Positions 1-8,454 of a stretch of DNA of 64,000 bases are shown here, in pieces. The stretch is from Kineococcus sp. NBC_00420 (GTDB lineage: Bacteria > Actinomycetota > Actinomycetes > Actinomycetales > Kineococcaceae), in assembly GCF_036021035.1 (NCBI RefSeq), contig NZ_CP107930.1:1426001-1490000 (forward strand), read 5' to 3'. The position numbers and the translations under genes were made by a program. Within the stretch, counting starts at the first letter, position 1; every line of letters begins with the position of its first letter. The notes beneath the pieces were generated by a model, which saw only the letters and a program-made list of their open reading frames with translations, did no database searches and was not told where the DNA came from.

Positions 1-1
1 C

Positions 2-934
2 CCGCTGCTGGCGACCCGCGCCGACGACGACGTCCCGTGGGTGCTGGCGCTCTCCGCGCTGACCGTGGGCGCCGGGGCGGTGGCCGCGCCGTCGCTGAGG
101 GGGACGCTGGGGCTGACGTCCCTGCACCTCGCCCTGCGGGGGCTGCTGCAGGTCAGCGGCGTCTGGTTCGTCGCCCCCGACGTAGGCGTCCTCGAGGCCG
201 TCGGACTGCTCGTCGTCGCGATCGCCGTGTCCGTCGCCGTCCAGGCCGTGCACGACGCCGCCCACCAGGTCGAGTCGGCCCGCACCACCGCCGATCGCGC
301 CGCGGCCGCCGCGGCCGCGGCCCGCGCGGTGGAGCTGGAGAACTCCCACTGGGACGGCATCGTGCACGACGACGTGCTCGCCTCGCTGTCGCTGACCGCG
401 CACGCCCGTGACGACGTCGCCGACCGGGTGCGCACCGCGGCCGCCGCGGAGCGGGCGCTCGCGAGCATCGACGCGGGGTCCACCGGTCTGCGCGACCCGG
501 CACCGGTCGGGCTGGGAGAGACGGTGTCGCGCCTGCAGGACACCGTCCTCGCGCTGCACCCGCAGGCGGTGCTGAGCACGCCGCCGGTCCCCGTCGGCCG
601 CCTCGCCCCGGAGGCCCTCGAGGCCCTCGTCGCGGCGACGGCGGAGGCCGTGCGCAACGCGGTGCGGCACGGGTCGTCGGCGGGGGCTGCGCCCACCGTC
701 CGGGTCCGGCTCCGCGCGGACGTGGCGCGGGGCCGCTTCAGCGTCGAGGTGCGCGACGACGGGGTCGGGTTCGACACCCGTCGCGCCACCCCCCGCCTCG
801 GGCTCGCGGTCTCGGTGCGTCGGCGTGCCGACGTCGTCGGCGGCCGGGCGCTGGTGCGCTCGGTCCCGGGGGTCGGCACCGTCGTCCTGCTCGGCGTCCC
901 GTTGCTGGACGTCACCGCCGAGGTCGTGGGGTGA
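2..934 (+). CDS. Sensor histidine kinase, C-terminal part (5' end outside window)
   Basis: The frame is open from the first bases, so only the last 310 residues are seen. They show a hydrophobic stretch (LEAVGLLVVAIAVSVAV), an Ala-rich linker, then HDDVLASL, which resembles the phospho-acceptor H-box of the HPK7/HisKA_3 class. The C-terminal ATPase domain has an N-box (AEAVRNAVRHG) and a G-box (VRDDGVGFD). The protein should autophosphorylate and pass phosphate to a response regulator. No regulator lies downstream here, so it is probably encoded upstream of the window. The stop overlaps the next start in GTGA, which indicates translational coupling. The family is clear; the signal sensed is unknown. 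Confidence 0.75.
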   Translation, partial: PLLATRADDDVPWVLALSALTVGAGAVAAPSLRGTLGLTSLHLALRGLLQVSGVWFVAPDVGVLEAVGLLVVAIAVSVAVQAVHDAAHQVESARTTADRAAAAAAAARAVELENSHWDGIVHDDVLASLSLTAHARDDVADRVRTAAAAERALASIDAGSTGLRDPAPVGLGETVSRLQDTVLALHPQAVLSTPPVPVGRLAPEALEALVAATAEAVRNAVRHGSSAGAAPTVRVRLRADVARGRFSVEVRDDGVGFDTRRATPRLGLAVSVRRRADVVGGRALVRSVPGVGTVVLLGVPLLDVTAEVVG

Positions 935-2025
935 CCGGGGTCCAACGGGCCTGTCTCATCGGCACGGTCATCTGGCTGTTCTCGCACGGGCCGCTGGTGG
1001 CGTTGCTGTCCCTGCACCAGCACCGCGCGCCCGCGCTGTCGCTGCTGGCCCTGACCGTCGTCCTGATCGTGAGCGCCGTCGCGGTCCGCCCCCTGCTCGG
1101 GCGGCCGCTGGACCTCTCCACCCGCGCCGCCCTGGGGATGGCGCTCGTCGTGCCGCTGAGCGGACTGGCCGTCACCCCGTTCCTCGACGAGTCGCTGTGG
1201 CGCACCTACGGCGACTACTGGCCGGGACTGACCCAGATCGTCGTCGCCGCCCTGGTGATGCGCCGGCAGTGGCTGCCGGGGCTGATCGCCGAACTCGCCT
1301 CCGCCGCGGTGCTCGGTGTCCTCGTCGCCGGCTCCGACCTGCCGGACCGGGCGGTGGTGTTCGCAGCGCTCAACCAGCCGGCCATCGTCTGGTTCACCGC
1401 CTCGGTCGGGGTCCGGTTCGTCTTCGACCGCACCGCCCGCGACGTCGCCCGCTACGACGCCGACACCGGACGGGCGATCGCCGCGCAGGCGAGCACGCAG
1501 GCCCGGGACGCGAGCGCCCGGGCACGCCGCGAGGACCTGGAGCACGGTGTCGTGCCGCTCCTGCGGCGGGTCGCGATGACCCGGCCCGGGGCCCCGACGT
1601 GGTCGCTGCTGTCCCGGGGCGCCCTGGTGCTGGAGCGGCAGCTGCGCGACGACCTGCGCGCCCGCGAACTCCTCGACGACACCGTCCGGGCCGGCCTGCG
1701 CGAGGCCCGGGCGCGCGGCTGCACCGTGGACGTCGTCGACGACCGCGGCACCGGGGTCGAGGACCGACCCGAGTTCGTCGCCGCCGTGCGGGCCGTCCTG
1801 GCTCCCGCGCTGCGCGTCTGCACCGACGCCCGGGTCACCCTGCGGCTCACCCCGGGCGGGCGGCACGCGACGTTGTCCGTCGACGGCTCCGCCGCCGACG
1901 CCGACGCGGTCGCGACGTCGTTGCGGGCGGCGGAGCTGCGCGGGACCCCGCTCACGGTGGAGACGGAGGTGGACCTGCTCGACGGGGCCGGTTCGCTCTG
2001 GGCGGACCTGCGCCCGCCCCGCTGA
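931..2025 (+). CDS. Membrane protein resembling a degenerate sensor kinase
   Basis: 364 residues. The N-terminal half has about five or six membrane segments (for example CLIGTVIWLFSHGPLVALL and ALSLLALTVVLIVSAVAV). The cytoplasmic C-terminal half has a helical stretch with DLEHGVVPLLRRV where a kinase dimerisation helix would be, and a region of alternating strands. No convincing H-box, N-box or G-box is present. It starts inside the stop codon of the sensor kinase (GTGA), so the two are co-translated. It may be a catalytically dead partner or sensor subunit for that kinase. That is inference; a plain conserved membrane protein is possible. Confidence 0.6.
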   Translation: MTGVQRACLIGTVIWLFSHGPLVALLSLHQHRAPALSLLALTVVLIVSAVAVRPLLGRPLDLSTRAALGMALVVPLSGLAVTPFLDESLWRTYGDYWPGLTQIVVAALVMRRQWLPGLIAELASAAVLGVLVAGSDLPDRAVVFAALNQPAIVWFTASVGVRFVFDRTARDVARYDADTGRAIAAQASTQARDASARARREDLEHGVVPLLRRVAMTRPGAPTWSLLSRGALVLERQLRDDLRARELLDDTVRAGLREARARGCTVDVVDDRGTGVEDRPEFVAAVRAVLAPALRVCTDARVTLRLTPGGRHATLSVDGSAADADAVATSLRAAELRGTPLTVETEVDLLDGAGSLWADLRPPR

Positions 2026-2050
2026 GGCCCCGCGCGGGGGTGGGGCTCAG
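2022..2050. terminator. Stem-loop shared by two convergent stop codons
   Basis: CTGAGGCCCC at 2022-2031 pairs with GGGGCTCAG at 2042-2050 with one bulged base. The stem covers both stop codons of the convergent genes (2023-2025 plus, 2047-2049 minus). It is probably a bidirectional, U-tract-free terminator. Confidence 0.5.
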
Positions 2051-3252
2051 ACGGGGAAGCCGTGGACGGCGAGGTAGTCGCGCAGTCGACGCGCGGCGAG
2101 GTCGGGGTCGCCGAGGACGCCGGCCTCGTCGGCGAGGCGGAACGTCTCGGCCTGGTGCACGGCGCTGCGGGCGGAGTGCAGACCCCCGACCATCGCGTAG
2201 CCGGGCTGGCGACCGTCCAGCCAGTTCAGGAAGGCGATCCCGGCCTTGTAGTAGGGCGTGGGCGCCCCGAACACGTGCCGCGCCAACGGGACCGTCGGGT
2301 CGAGGGCCGCCCGGAACCCGGTGACGTCACCGGCGTCGAGGCGGACCAGCGCCGCGGCGGCGACGTTCGCGATGCCCGCGAAGATGCCGAGCAGGGCGTC
2401 GGAGTGGAACCGCCCGTCGCCCTGGATGAGGTCGGGGTAGTTGAAGTCGTCGCCGGTGTAGAGCCGGACCCCCTCGGGCAGCCGGGCGCGCAACGCCTTC
2501 TCGTGGTCCGCGTCGAGCAGCGACACCTTGACCCCGTCGACGTGGGCGGCGTTGGCCCGCACCAGCTCGACGAAGGTGTCGGTCGCCGCGGCGACGTCGC
2601 GCGAACCCCAGTACCCGGCGAGCGCGGGGTCGAACACCTCCCCCAGCCAGTGCAGCACGGCGGGCCGGCGGACCTGGGACAGCAGGCCGGAGTACAGCGT
2701 GAGGTACTCCTCCGGGCCCTGGGCGCTCGCGGCGAGGTGCCGGCTCGCCATGAGGATGGGCTGGGCGCCGGTGTCCTCGACGATCGCGAGCTGTTCCTCG
2801 TAGGCGGCGCGGACGACGTCGAGGCCGTGCGGGCCGGGGGCGAGCTGGTCGGTACCCACCCCCGCGGCGATGGAGCCGCCGACGGCCGCGGCCTCGGCGG
2901 CGCTGCGGCGCACGAGTTCCGTCGTCGCGGCGAAGTCGAGGCCCATCCCGCGTTGCGCGGTGTCCATCGCCTCGGCCACCCCGAGACCGAGGGAGAACAG
3001 CCGGCGCCGGAACGCCAGCGTCGCGTCCCAGTCGAGGTCGGCGACCGCGCCGGGGACGTTCTCGGCCCCGGCGCGGGGGACGACGTGGGCCGCGGCGAAG
3101 ACCGTCCGGGACCGGGCCGGCCCGGACGGGACCTCCCACGCGACGGGTTCGTGCACGGCGTGCTCGACGAGTTCCACGGAGCCGTCGCTACCCCGACGGG
3201 GCAGTCGCAGCACCTGCCCCGTCCGGGCACGGTCCTGCGTCAGCGTGGTCAC
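2047..3252 (-). CDS. DUF993 family dihydrodipicolinate synthase-like protein
   Basis: 401 residues. It matches the actinobacterial DUF993 family, which is annotated as dihydrodipicolinate synthase-like and predicted to be a class I aldolase TIM barrel. VKVSLLDADHEKAL carries a candidate Schiff-base lysine, and YTGDDFNYPDLI is a conserved loop. The GTG start at 3252 overlaps the stop of the upstream oxidoreductase in GTGA, so it is the second gene of a coupled pair. With the dehydrogenase and the divergent isomerase it probably cleaves or condenses a keto-sugar-acid intermediate. The substrate is not known. Confidence 0.8.
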   Translation of the reverse strand: MTTLTQDRARTGQVLRLPRRGSDGSVELVEHAVHEPVAWEVPSGPARSRTVFAAAHVVPRAGAENVPGAVADLDWDATLAFRRRLFSLGLGVAEAMDTAQRGMGLDFAATTELVRRSAAEAAAVGGSIAAGVGTDQLAPGPHGLDVVRAAYEEQLAIVEDTGAQPILMASRHLAASAQGPEEYLTLYSGLLSQVRRPAVLHWLGEVFDPALAGYWGSRDVAAATDTFVELVRANAAHVDGVKVSLLDADHEKALRARLPEGVRLYTGDDFNYPDLIQGDGRFHSDALLGIFAGIANVAAAALVRLDAGDVTGFRAALDPTVPLARHVFGAPTPYYKAGIAFLNWLDGRQPGYAMVGGLHSARSAVHQAETFRLADEAGVLGDPDLAARRLRDYLAVHGFPV

Positions 3253-4397
3253 AGCGACAGCTCCGTGATCTCCATGCGCCGTCCCTGCGCCGAGGACTCC
3301 AGTCCGGCCTGCGCGAGGCGCACACCCCGTGCGCCGGAGAGGAAGTCGTAGGGGTGGGGGGTGTCGGCGACGACGTGGCGGACGAACTGCTCCCACTGGA
3401 CCTTGAACCCGTTGTCCACGGGTTCGTTGTCGGGCACGACGGCCCAGTCGTCGCGGTAGCGGTGCTGCTCGGGCAGGTCGGGGTTCCAGACGGCCTTCGG
3501 GGTCACCGAACGCGGCTGGACCCGGCAGGAGAACAACCCGGCCACCGCGCTGCCGAGGGTCCCGTCGACCTGGAACTCGACGAGTTCGTCGCGGTCCACG
3601 CGGACCGCCCACGAGGAGTTGAGCTGGGCGATGATCCCGCCCTCGAGCTCGAAGATGGCGTACGCGGCGTCGTCGGCCGTGGCCTTGTACGCCTCGCCCT
3701 TCTCGTCGTAGCGGACCGGCACGTGGGTGACGGCCTTCGCCGTCACGGCCTCGACGGGGGCGATGGTCTGCTCCAGCACGTAGTTCCAGTGGCAGAACAT
3801 GTCGGCCACGATCCCGCCGCCGTCTTCCGCGCGGTAGTTCCAGCTGGGGCGCTGCGCGGGCTGCCAGTCGCCCTCGAACACCCAGTAGCCGAACTCCCCG
3901 CGGACGGAGAGGATCTCGCCGAAGAACCCGGAGTCGACGAGGCGCTTCAGCTTCCGCAGCCCGGGGAGGAAGATCTTGTCGTGGACGACGCCGTTCTTGA
4001 CCCCCGCGCGGGCGGCGGCGCGGGCGAGTTCGAGGGCTCCCTCGACGCTCTCCGCGGTGGGCTTCTCGGTGTAGACGTGGCGGCCCGCGGCGATCGCCTG
4101 CAGGATCGAGCGTTCGCGCGCGGAGGTCACCTGCGCGTCGAAGTAGAGCGGGTAGTCGTCGTCGGCGAGCGCCGCGTCGAGGTCGGTCGTCCAGTGCTGC
4201 AGGTCGTGGCGTTCGGCGATCTCGCGGAGCTTGTCCTCGGAACGTCCCACCAGGAGGGGTTCCAGCTGGACCCGGGAACCGTCGGGGAGTTCGACCCCAC
4301 CCTGTTCGCGGATGGCCAGGACGGACCGCAGCAGGTGCTGGCGGTACCCCATCCGGCCCGTGACGCCGTTCATGACCACACCGAGGCGGTGCACCAT
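3249..4397 (-). CDS. Gfo/Idh/MocA family NAD(P)-dependent oxidoreductase
   Basis: 382 residues. The N-terminal Rossmann fold (VVMNGVTGRMGYRQHL) and the EKPTAES segment, whose Glu-Lys-Pro is diagnostic of the family, identify a sugar or inositol-type dehydrogenase. A histidine-containing segment (DMFCHWNYVL) lies in the substrate domain. I chose the ATG at 4397 because GGAGG sits 5 bases upstream; an in-frame ATG four codons earlier would consume that ribosome binding site. It leads the minus-strand operon with DUF993. A LacI-type palindrome lies about 20 bases upstream. The true sugar is unknown. Confidence 0.85.
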   Translation of the reverse strand: MVHRLGVVMNGVTGRMGYRQHLLRSVLAIREQGGVELPDGSRVQLEPLLVGRSEDKLREIAERHDLQHWTTDLDAALADDDYPLYFDAQVTSARERSILQAIAAGRHVYTEKPTAESVEGALELARAAARAGVKNGVVHDKIFLPGLRKLKRLVDSGFFGEILSVRGEFGYWVFEGDWQPAQRPSWNYRAEDGGGIVADMFCHWNYVLEQTIAPVEAVTAKAVTHVPVRYDEKGEAYKATADDAAYAIFELEGGIIAQLNSSWAVRVDRDELVEFQVDGTLGSAVAGLFSCRVQPRSVTPKAVWNPDLPEQHRYRDDWAVVPDNEPVDNGFKVQWEQFVRHVVADTPHPYDFLSGARGVRLAQAGLESSAQGRRMEITELSL

Positions 4398-4418
4398 CGC
4401 TGCCTCCAAGAGAGTTCG

Positions 4419-4432
4419 GGAATGCGCTTTCC
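4419..4432. promoter_or_regulatory. LacI-family-type operator in divergent promoter
   Basis: GGAATGCGCTTTCC is a 14-bp palindrome with one mismatched pair, between divergent genes starting at 4397 and 4475. On the minus strand it reads GGAAAGCGCATTCC. Central-CG palindromes of this kind are typical LacI-family operators. The half-site recurs at 53741-53753. No LacI gene adjoins it. Confidence 0.5.
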
Positions 4433-4474
4433 AGAGGCTAGGCCAGGGCGGTCGCCCCGTGCAAGGATCCGGAC

Positions 4475-5236
4475 GTGCTGGTTCCCGGGTTGTGCTCGAT
4501 CACGTACCGACAGCTCGACGTCGACGGCGTCCTGGAGCTCGCCGCGGCGGCCGGGCTGTCCTGCGTGGAGTGGGGCGGTGACGTCCACGTGCCCGTCGGC
4601 GACGTCGCCACCGCGGCCGACGTGGCGCGGCGCACGGCCGACGCCGGCCTGACCGTCGCCTCCTACGGCTCCTACCACCGGGCGGGCGTCCACGACGACG
4701 CCGACGCCGTCATCGCGACGGCGACCGCCCTCGGCGCGCCCCGGATCCGGGTCTGGGCCGGCGACCAGGGGTCGGCCGAGGCCAGCCCGGTGGACCGGCT
4801 GCGGGTCGTCGCCTCGCTGGCCGAGACCGTCCGGCGCGCCCACGACGCGGGCGTCGAGATCGGCACGGAGTCCCACGGCGGCACCCTCACCGACACCACC
4901 GACTCGACCCGGCGCCTGCTCGCCGAGGTCGACGAACTCGTCGGCGCCCGCACCCTCACGACGTACTGGCAGCCGAGCGTCGACGCGGGCGAGGACGCGG
5001 CCATCGCCGAGCTCGCGGCGCTGGTGGACCGGGTCAGCACCGTGCACGCGTTCTCCTGGTGGCCGGGCACGACCCGGCTCCCCCTGCGGTCCCGGCACTC
5101 GCTGTGGCACCGGGCGTTCGAGCTGGTGCGGGCGGCGGGCGGCGACCACGACGTGCTCCTGGAGTTCGTCCCGGGCGACGACCCCGACCTGCTCGCGGGC
5201 GAGGCGGCGACGTTGCGGGGGTGGTTGAACCCGTGA
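4475..5236 (+). CDS. Sugar phosphate isomerase/epimerase-type TIM-barrel protein
   Basis: 253 residues. Features of the xylose isomerase-like / AP endonuclease 2 superfamily are seen: an N-terminal strand-helix unit (LVPGLCSITYRQLDVDGVL), CVEWGGDVHV, a metal-ligand-type segment EIGTESHGGTLTD, and TYWQPSVDAG. These enzymes use a divalent metal to isomerise, epimerise or dehydrate sugars and inosose-like compounds. It starts at GTG 4475 and is divergent from the Gfo/Idh-DUF993 pair with a shared operator, so the three probably belong to one small regulon. It ends about 145 bases before an unrelated exporter operon. Confidence 0.8.
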   Translation: MLVPGLCSITYRQLDVDGVLELAAAAGLSCVEWGGDVHVPVGDVATAADVARRTADAGLTVASYGSYHRAGVHDDADAVIATATALGAPRIRVWAGDQGSAEASPVDRLRVVASLAETVRRAHDAGVEIGTESHGGTLTDTTDSTRRLLAEVDELVGARTLTTYWQPSVDAGEDAAIAELAALVDRVSTVHAFSWWPGTTRLPLRSRHSLWHRAFELVRAAGGDHDVLLEFVPGDDPDLLAGEAATLRGWLNP

Positions 5237-5380
5237 CCGTCGACGCGGTTCGTGGAGGTTTCTCGTACGTCCCACGAAGATCACACAGACGCTGCTAGGT
5301 TCCGGCCCAGCCGTTCGGGGGACCGGCAGCCTGCAGCGTGCACCAGCGACCCACCCCCGAGAAGACCCGGAGGTGCCGTC

Positions 5381-6397
5381 GTGGGCGTTGTCCGCACTGT
5401 CGTGTTCCCCGCCCTCAGACTGGTCGTCTGGGCCGTGATCGCGATCGCCCTGCTCTACATCGCCTTCGTCCGCCCGTCCGGCAACGACGCCGACGCGGCC
5501 GCCAGCCCCTCCGCCGTCGTCGACCCGCCCGCCGCGGCCGTCACCCGGGGGGACGTGACCAACACCGTGTCCCTGCAGGGCAGCATCCAGGCCGACCCCG
5601 CGACCACCGTGAAGAACACCACGACCGGGGTCGTCGGCAAGGTCCGCGCCGACGTCGGCGACACCGTCGACAAGGGCACCCCGCTGTTCACGGTCGTGGT
5701 CACGACCGACCCGCCGGTCTCCACCGACCCGCTGGCCCCGCCCGCCCAGCCGACCAAGAAGACGGTCACGGTGACCTCCACCGTCGCCGGGAAGCTCGCC
5801 ACCCTCGACGTGCTCGCCGACCAGGCCGTCACCGTCGGGGACGCCGTCGCGACCGTCAGCCCGGGAACCCTCTCGATCTCCGCTCCCATGACGCAGGCCC
5901 AGCAGTTCCGCCTGCTCGCCCCACCGACGACCGCGCAGGTCACCGTGCCCGGTGGCCCCGGCACGTTCGAGTGCACGGGCCTGCGCACCGGGACCCCCAC
6001 CACCACCCCCACGCCCTCGGACCCGGGCACCGGCGGCTACGTCGACCCCTACGCCGACCCGTCCGCGTCGATGACCGGCGCCACCGTCTCCTGCGCCGTG
6101 CCGCAGGGGGTCCAGGTCTTCGCCGGGCTGAGCGCGACCGTCGACGTCACGGCCGGCAACGCGACCGGCGTCCTGCTGGCCCCCGTCACCGCGGTCCAGG
6201 GCAGCGTCGGGAAGGGCAAGGTCTGGGTCGTCGCCGACGACGGTTCCCAGGTCGAGACCGAGGTCAGCCTCGGCCTGACCGACGGCCAGAACGTCGAGAT
6301 CACCCAGGGGCTCACCGAGAACCAGCAGATCCTGCAGTTCGTCCCGAACACCGACACCCCGAGCGACGGTTCCGGCACGTACGGGATGGGCTACTGA
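5381..6397 (+). CDS. Periplasmic adaptor (MacA/HlyD-like) of an ABC exporter
   Basis: 338 residues. One N-terminal membrane helix (VFPALRLVVWAVIAIALLYI) is followed by a biotinyl-lipoyl-like hairpin (GVVGKVRADVGDTVDKG), a Pro/Thr-rich insert and a C-terminal beta region (VLLAPVTAVQG). This is the membrane fusion protein layout. The GTG at 5381 has GGAGG 7 bases upstream; a longer in-frame start at 5252 has no such site. Its stop overlaps the ATG of the ATPase by one base. With the next two genes it forms a MacAB-type tripartite set. In a monoderm the adaptor probably acts outside the membrane on peptides, lipids or drugs. Confidence 0.8.
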   Translation: MGVVRTVVFPALRLVVWAVIAIALLYIAFVRPSGNDADAAASPSAVVDPPAAAVTRGDVTNTVSLQGSIQADPATTVKNTTTGVVGKVRADVGDTVDKGTPLFTVVVTTDPPVSTDPLAPPAQPTKKTVTVTSTVAGKLATLDVLADQAVTVGDAVATVSPGTLSISAPMTQAQQFRLLAPPTTAQVTVPGGPGTFECTGLRTGTPTTTPTPSDPGTGGYVDPYADPSASMTGATVSCAVPQGVQVFAGLSATVDVTAGNATGVLLAPVTAVQGSVGKGKVWVVADDGSQVETEVSLGLTDGQNVEITQGLTENQQILQFVPNTDTPSDGSGTYGMGY

Positions 6398-7152
6398 TGG
6401 AGACCGGCCCCTCCGCGGCGGGATCGGACGACGTGGTGAGCCTCACCGACGTCAGTCGCACCGTCCGCCTGCCCGACGGGAAGGACCTGCACATCCTCAC
6501 CGGGGTGAACCTGCACATCGCGCGCGGCGAGCACATCGCCGTCGTGGGGCGCTCCGGGTCGGGGAAGTCCACGCTGCTCAACATCGTCGGCCTGCTCGAC
6601 GCGCCCACCGGCGGTCAGTACCTGCTCGACGGGAAACCCGTCTCGGGGTTGTCCGGCCGGCGCACCGCGAAGCTGCGGGGAGCGACGTTCGGGTTCGTCT
6701 TCCAGCAGTTCAACCTGCTGCCCGGCCGCACCGCGACCGAGAACGTCGCCAACCCGCTGATGTACGGCACCGGTCGGGACTTCCTGCGGCGCAAGAAGAC
6801 CGCGCGCGCCATGCTGGAACGCGTCGGCCTCGGCCACCGCCTCGACACCATGCCGGAGAAGCTGTCCGGCGGTGAGCAGCAGCGGGTCGCGCTGGCCCGC
6901 AGCCTGGTCCGCCGTCCCCGCGTGCTGCTGGCCGACGAACCCACCGGCGCGCTCGACGTCGACACGGGCTCGGCGGTGATGGACGTGCTCGAGGAACTCG
7001 TGCGCGACGACGGCACGACGCTGGTCACCATCACCCACGACCTGTCCGTCGCCTCGCGCGCCGACCGGCAGTTCCGTCTCGACCACGGCGTCCTCACCGA
7101 GATCACGGCGGACACCCTGGCGAGTGCGACGGCCCACCGGGAGACGATGTGA
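6397..7152 (+). CDS. ABC transporter ATP-binding protein (MacB/LolD type)
   Basis: 251 residues with a complete nucleotide-binding domain: Walker A GRSGSGKST, Q-loop FVFQQFNLLPGRTATENV, signature LSGGEQQRVALARSL, Walker B VLLADEPTGALD and the H-loop TITHDL. The FNLLPGRTATENV and EPTGALD wording is typical of the MacB/LolD/FtsE branch. The ATG at 6397 uses the last base of the upstream TGA. Its stop lies inside the permease start (GTGATG), so all three genes are coupled. Confidence 0.92.
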   Translation: METGPSAAGSDDVVSLTDVSRTVRLPDGKDLHILTGVNLHIARGEHIAVVGRSGSGKSTLLNIVGLLDAPTGGQYLLDGKPVSGLSGRRTAKLRGATFGFVFQQFNLLPGRTATENVANPLMYGTGRDFLRRKKTARAMLERVGLGHRLDTMPEKLSGGEQQRVALARSLVRRPRVLLADEPTGALDVDTGSAVMDVLEELVRDDGTTLVTITHDLSVASRADRQFRLDHGVLTEITADTLASATAHRETM

Positions 7153-8381
7153 TGGGCTTCTTCGCGGCGATCTCCGAGGCCTGGAGCGAGATCCGCGTCA
7201 ACCGGACCCGCGTCGTGCTGTCCCTGGTCGGGGTGTTCCTCGCGGTGTTCGCGATGACCACGATCACGGCCGTCGGCAACATGGCCCGCCAGATGGTGGG
7301 TGAGACCACCGAACGCTCCAGCGGTCGCCCGGCCACCCTCCGGGTCGACGCCTACAGCAACGGCACGAACTCCGCCGACGGTGTGCAGACGGTGGAGACC
7401 GCCCTGCGCGAGACGGCCGTGCGGCACGAGGTCGGCTGGTGGGGCCTGGCGTCCTACCAGTACGGCAGCGGCGGGCAGCTCACCGTCCGCTTCCCCGCCG
7501 GGACGCAGCTCGTCACGGCCACGACGGTCGACCCGAGCTACGGCACGATGCACCGGGTCATCACCTCCGAGGGCCGCTGGTTCTCCGCGGGCGACGACGA
7601 CGCGTTCTCGCCCCGCCTCGTCGTGAACCAGGCCTTCGCCGACCAGCTCGGAGGTTTCGACCCCGCGAACCCGTTGACCGTCGTCCTCGGCGGCGACACC
7701 CCCGTCACCGCCACCGTCGTCGGGATCTCGTCGTCCGCGAGCTACGACGCGACGACCCCGGGCGCCTACGTCCTCAACGCCGACGCGCAGCGCTGGAACC
7801 TGCTGGGCGACCCGGCGAACTCCTCCCCCCCGGGTCTGGAGCTGTGGGTCCCGAACGCCGACGCGGACGCCCTCGTCTCCGCCCTGCAGACCGAGGTCCA
7901 GGCCAGCCTGCCGGGGTACTCCGTCTCGGTGCAGCGCCAGGACGCCGGCGACGAGCTGAACATCCTCGACACGATCCTCGCCTACGGGGTCCGCGGCGTC
8001 GGGATCTTCGCGCTGCTGCTCGGCGGGATCGGGGTGCTGAACGTCGGCCTCGTGACCGTGCGTCAGCGCATCCGCGAGATCGGGGTGCGGCGCAGCTTCG
8101 GGGCGACGGGGAGCCGGGTGTTCTTCGCCGTGCTCTTCGAGTCCGTCGCGGCCACGTTCGTGGCGGGATTCCTCGCGGTGATGCTCTCGATCATCCTGAT
8201 CTCGAACTTCCCGCTGCAGTCCGTGCTGCCGGCGGGGGTGACCCTGGAGGACGTTCCGCCGTTCCCGCTGGAGGCGGCCGTGGAGGGCCTGGTCGCCGCG
8301 ACCGCCGTCGGCGCCCTCGCCGGCCTCGTCCCCGCCACGATGGCCGTGCGCGCCAAGGTCATCGACGCGATCCGCTACTGA
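7149..8381 (+). CDS. ABC transporter permease (MacB/FtsX family)
   Basis: 410 residues. One N-terminal helix (VVLSLVGVFLAVFAMTTITAV) is followed by a roughly 220-residue extracellular MacB core and three C-terminal helices with the cytoplasmic motif RQRIREIGVRRSFGATG. This topology is characteristic of MacB-type mechanotransmission permeases. GTG 7149 and ATG 7152 are adjacent possible starts and both overlap the ATPase stop. It is the last gene of the exporter operon; a strong stem-loop follows 15 bases later. Confidence 0.9.
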   Translation: MMGFFAAISEAWSEIRVNRTRVVLSLVGVFLAVFAMTTITAVGNMARQMVGETTERSSGRPATLRVDAYSNGTNSADGVQTVETALRETAVRHEVGWWGLASYQYGSGGQLTVRFPAGTQLVTATTVDPSYGTMHRVITSEGRWFSAGDDDAFSPRLVVNQAFADQLGGFDPANPLTVVLGGDTPVTATVVGISSSASYDATTPGAYVLNADAQRWNLLGDPANSSPPGLELWVPNADADALVSALQTEVQASLPGYSVSVQRQDAGDELNILDTILAYGVRGVGIFALLLGGIGVLNVGLVTVRQRIREIGVRRSFGATGSRVFFAVLFESVAATFVAGFLAVMLSIILISNFPLQSVLPAGVTLEDVPPFPLEAAVEGLVAATAVGALAGLVPATMAVRAKVIDAIRY

Positions 8382-8395
8382 CCCTCGACCCACTT

Positions 8396-8447
8396 CTGGG
8401 GAACGTCCCACCCTTCCGCGAACCGGGAAGGGTGGGAAGTTCCCCAG
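8396..8447. terminator. 22-bp-arm stem-loop between convergent genes
   Basis: Arms 8396-8417 and 8426-8447 are complementary over 22 bases with one mismatch and an 8-base loop. It lies between the permease stop (8381) and the cbs stop (8455), so it can serve both strands. There is no U-tract, which is common in actinomycetes. Confidence 0.7.
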
Positions 8448-8454
8448 GAGTCGT

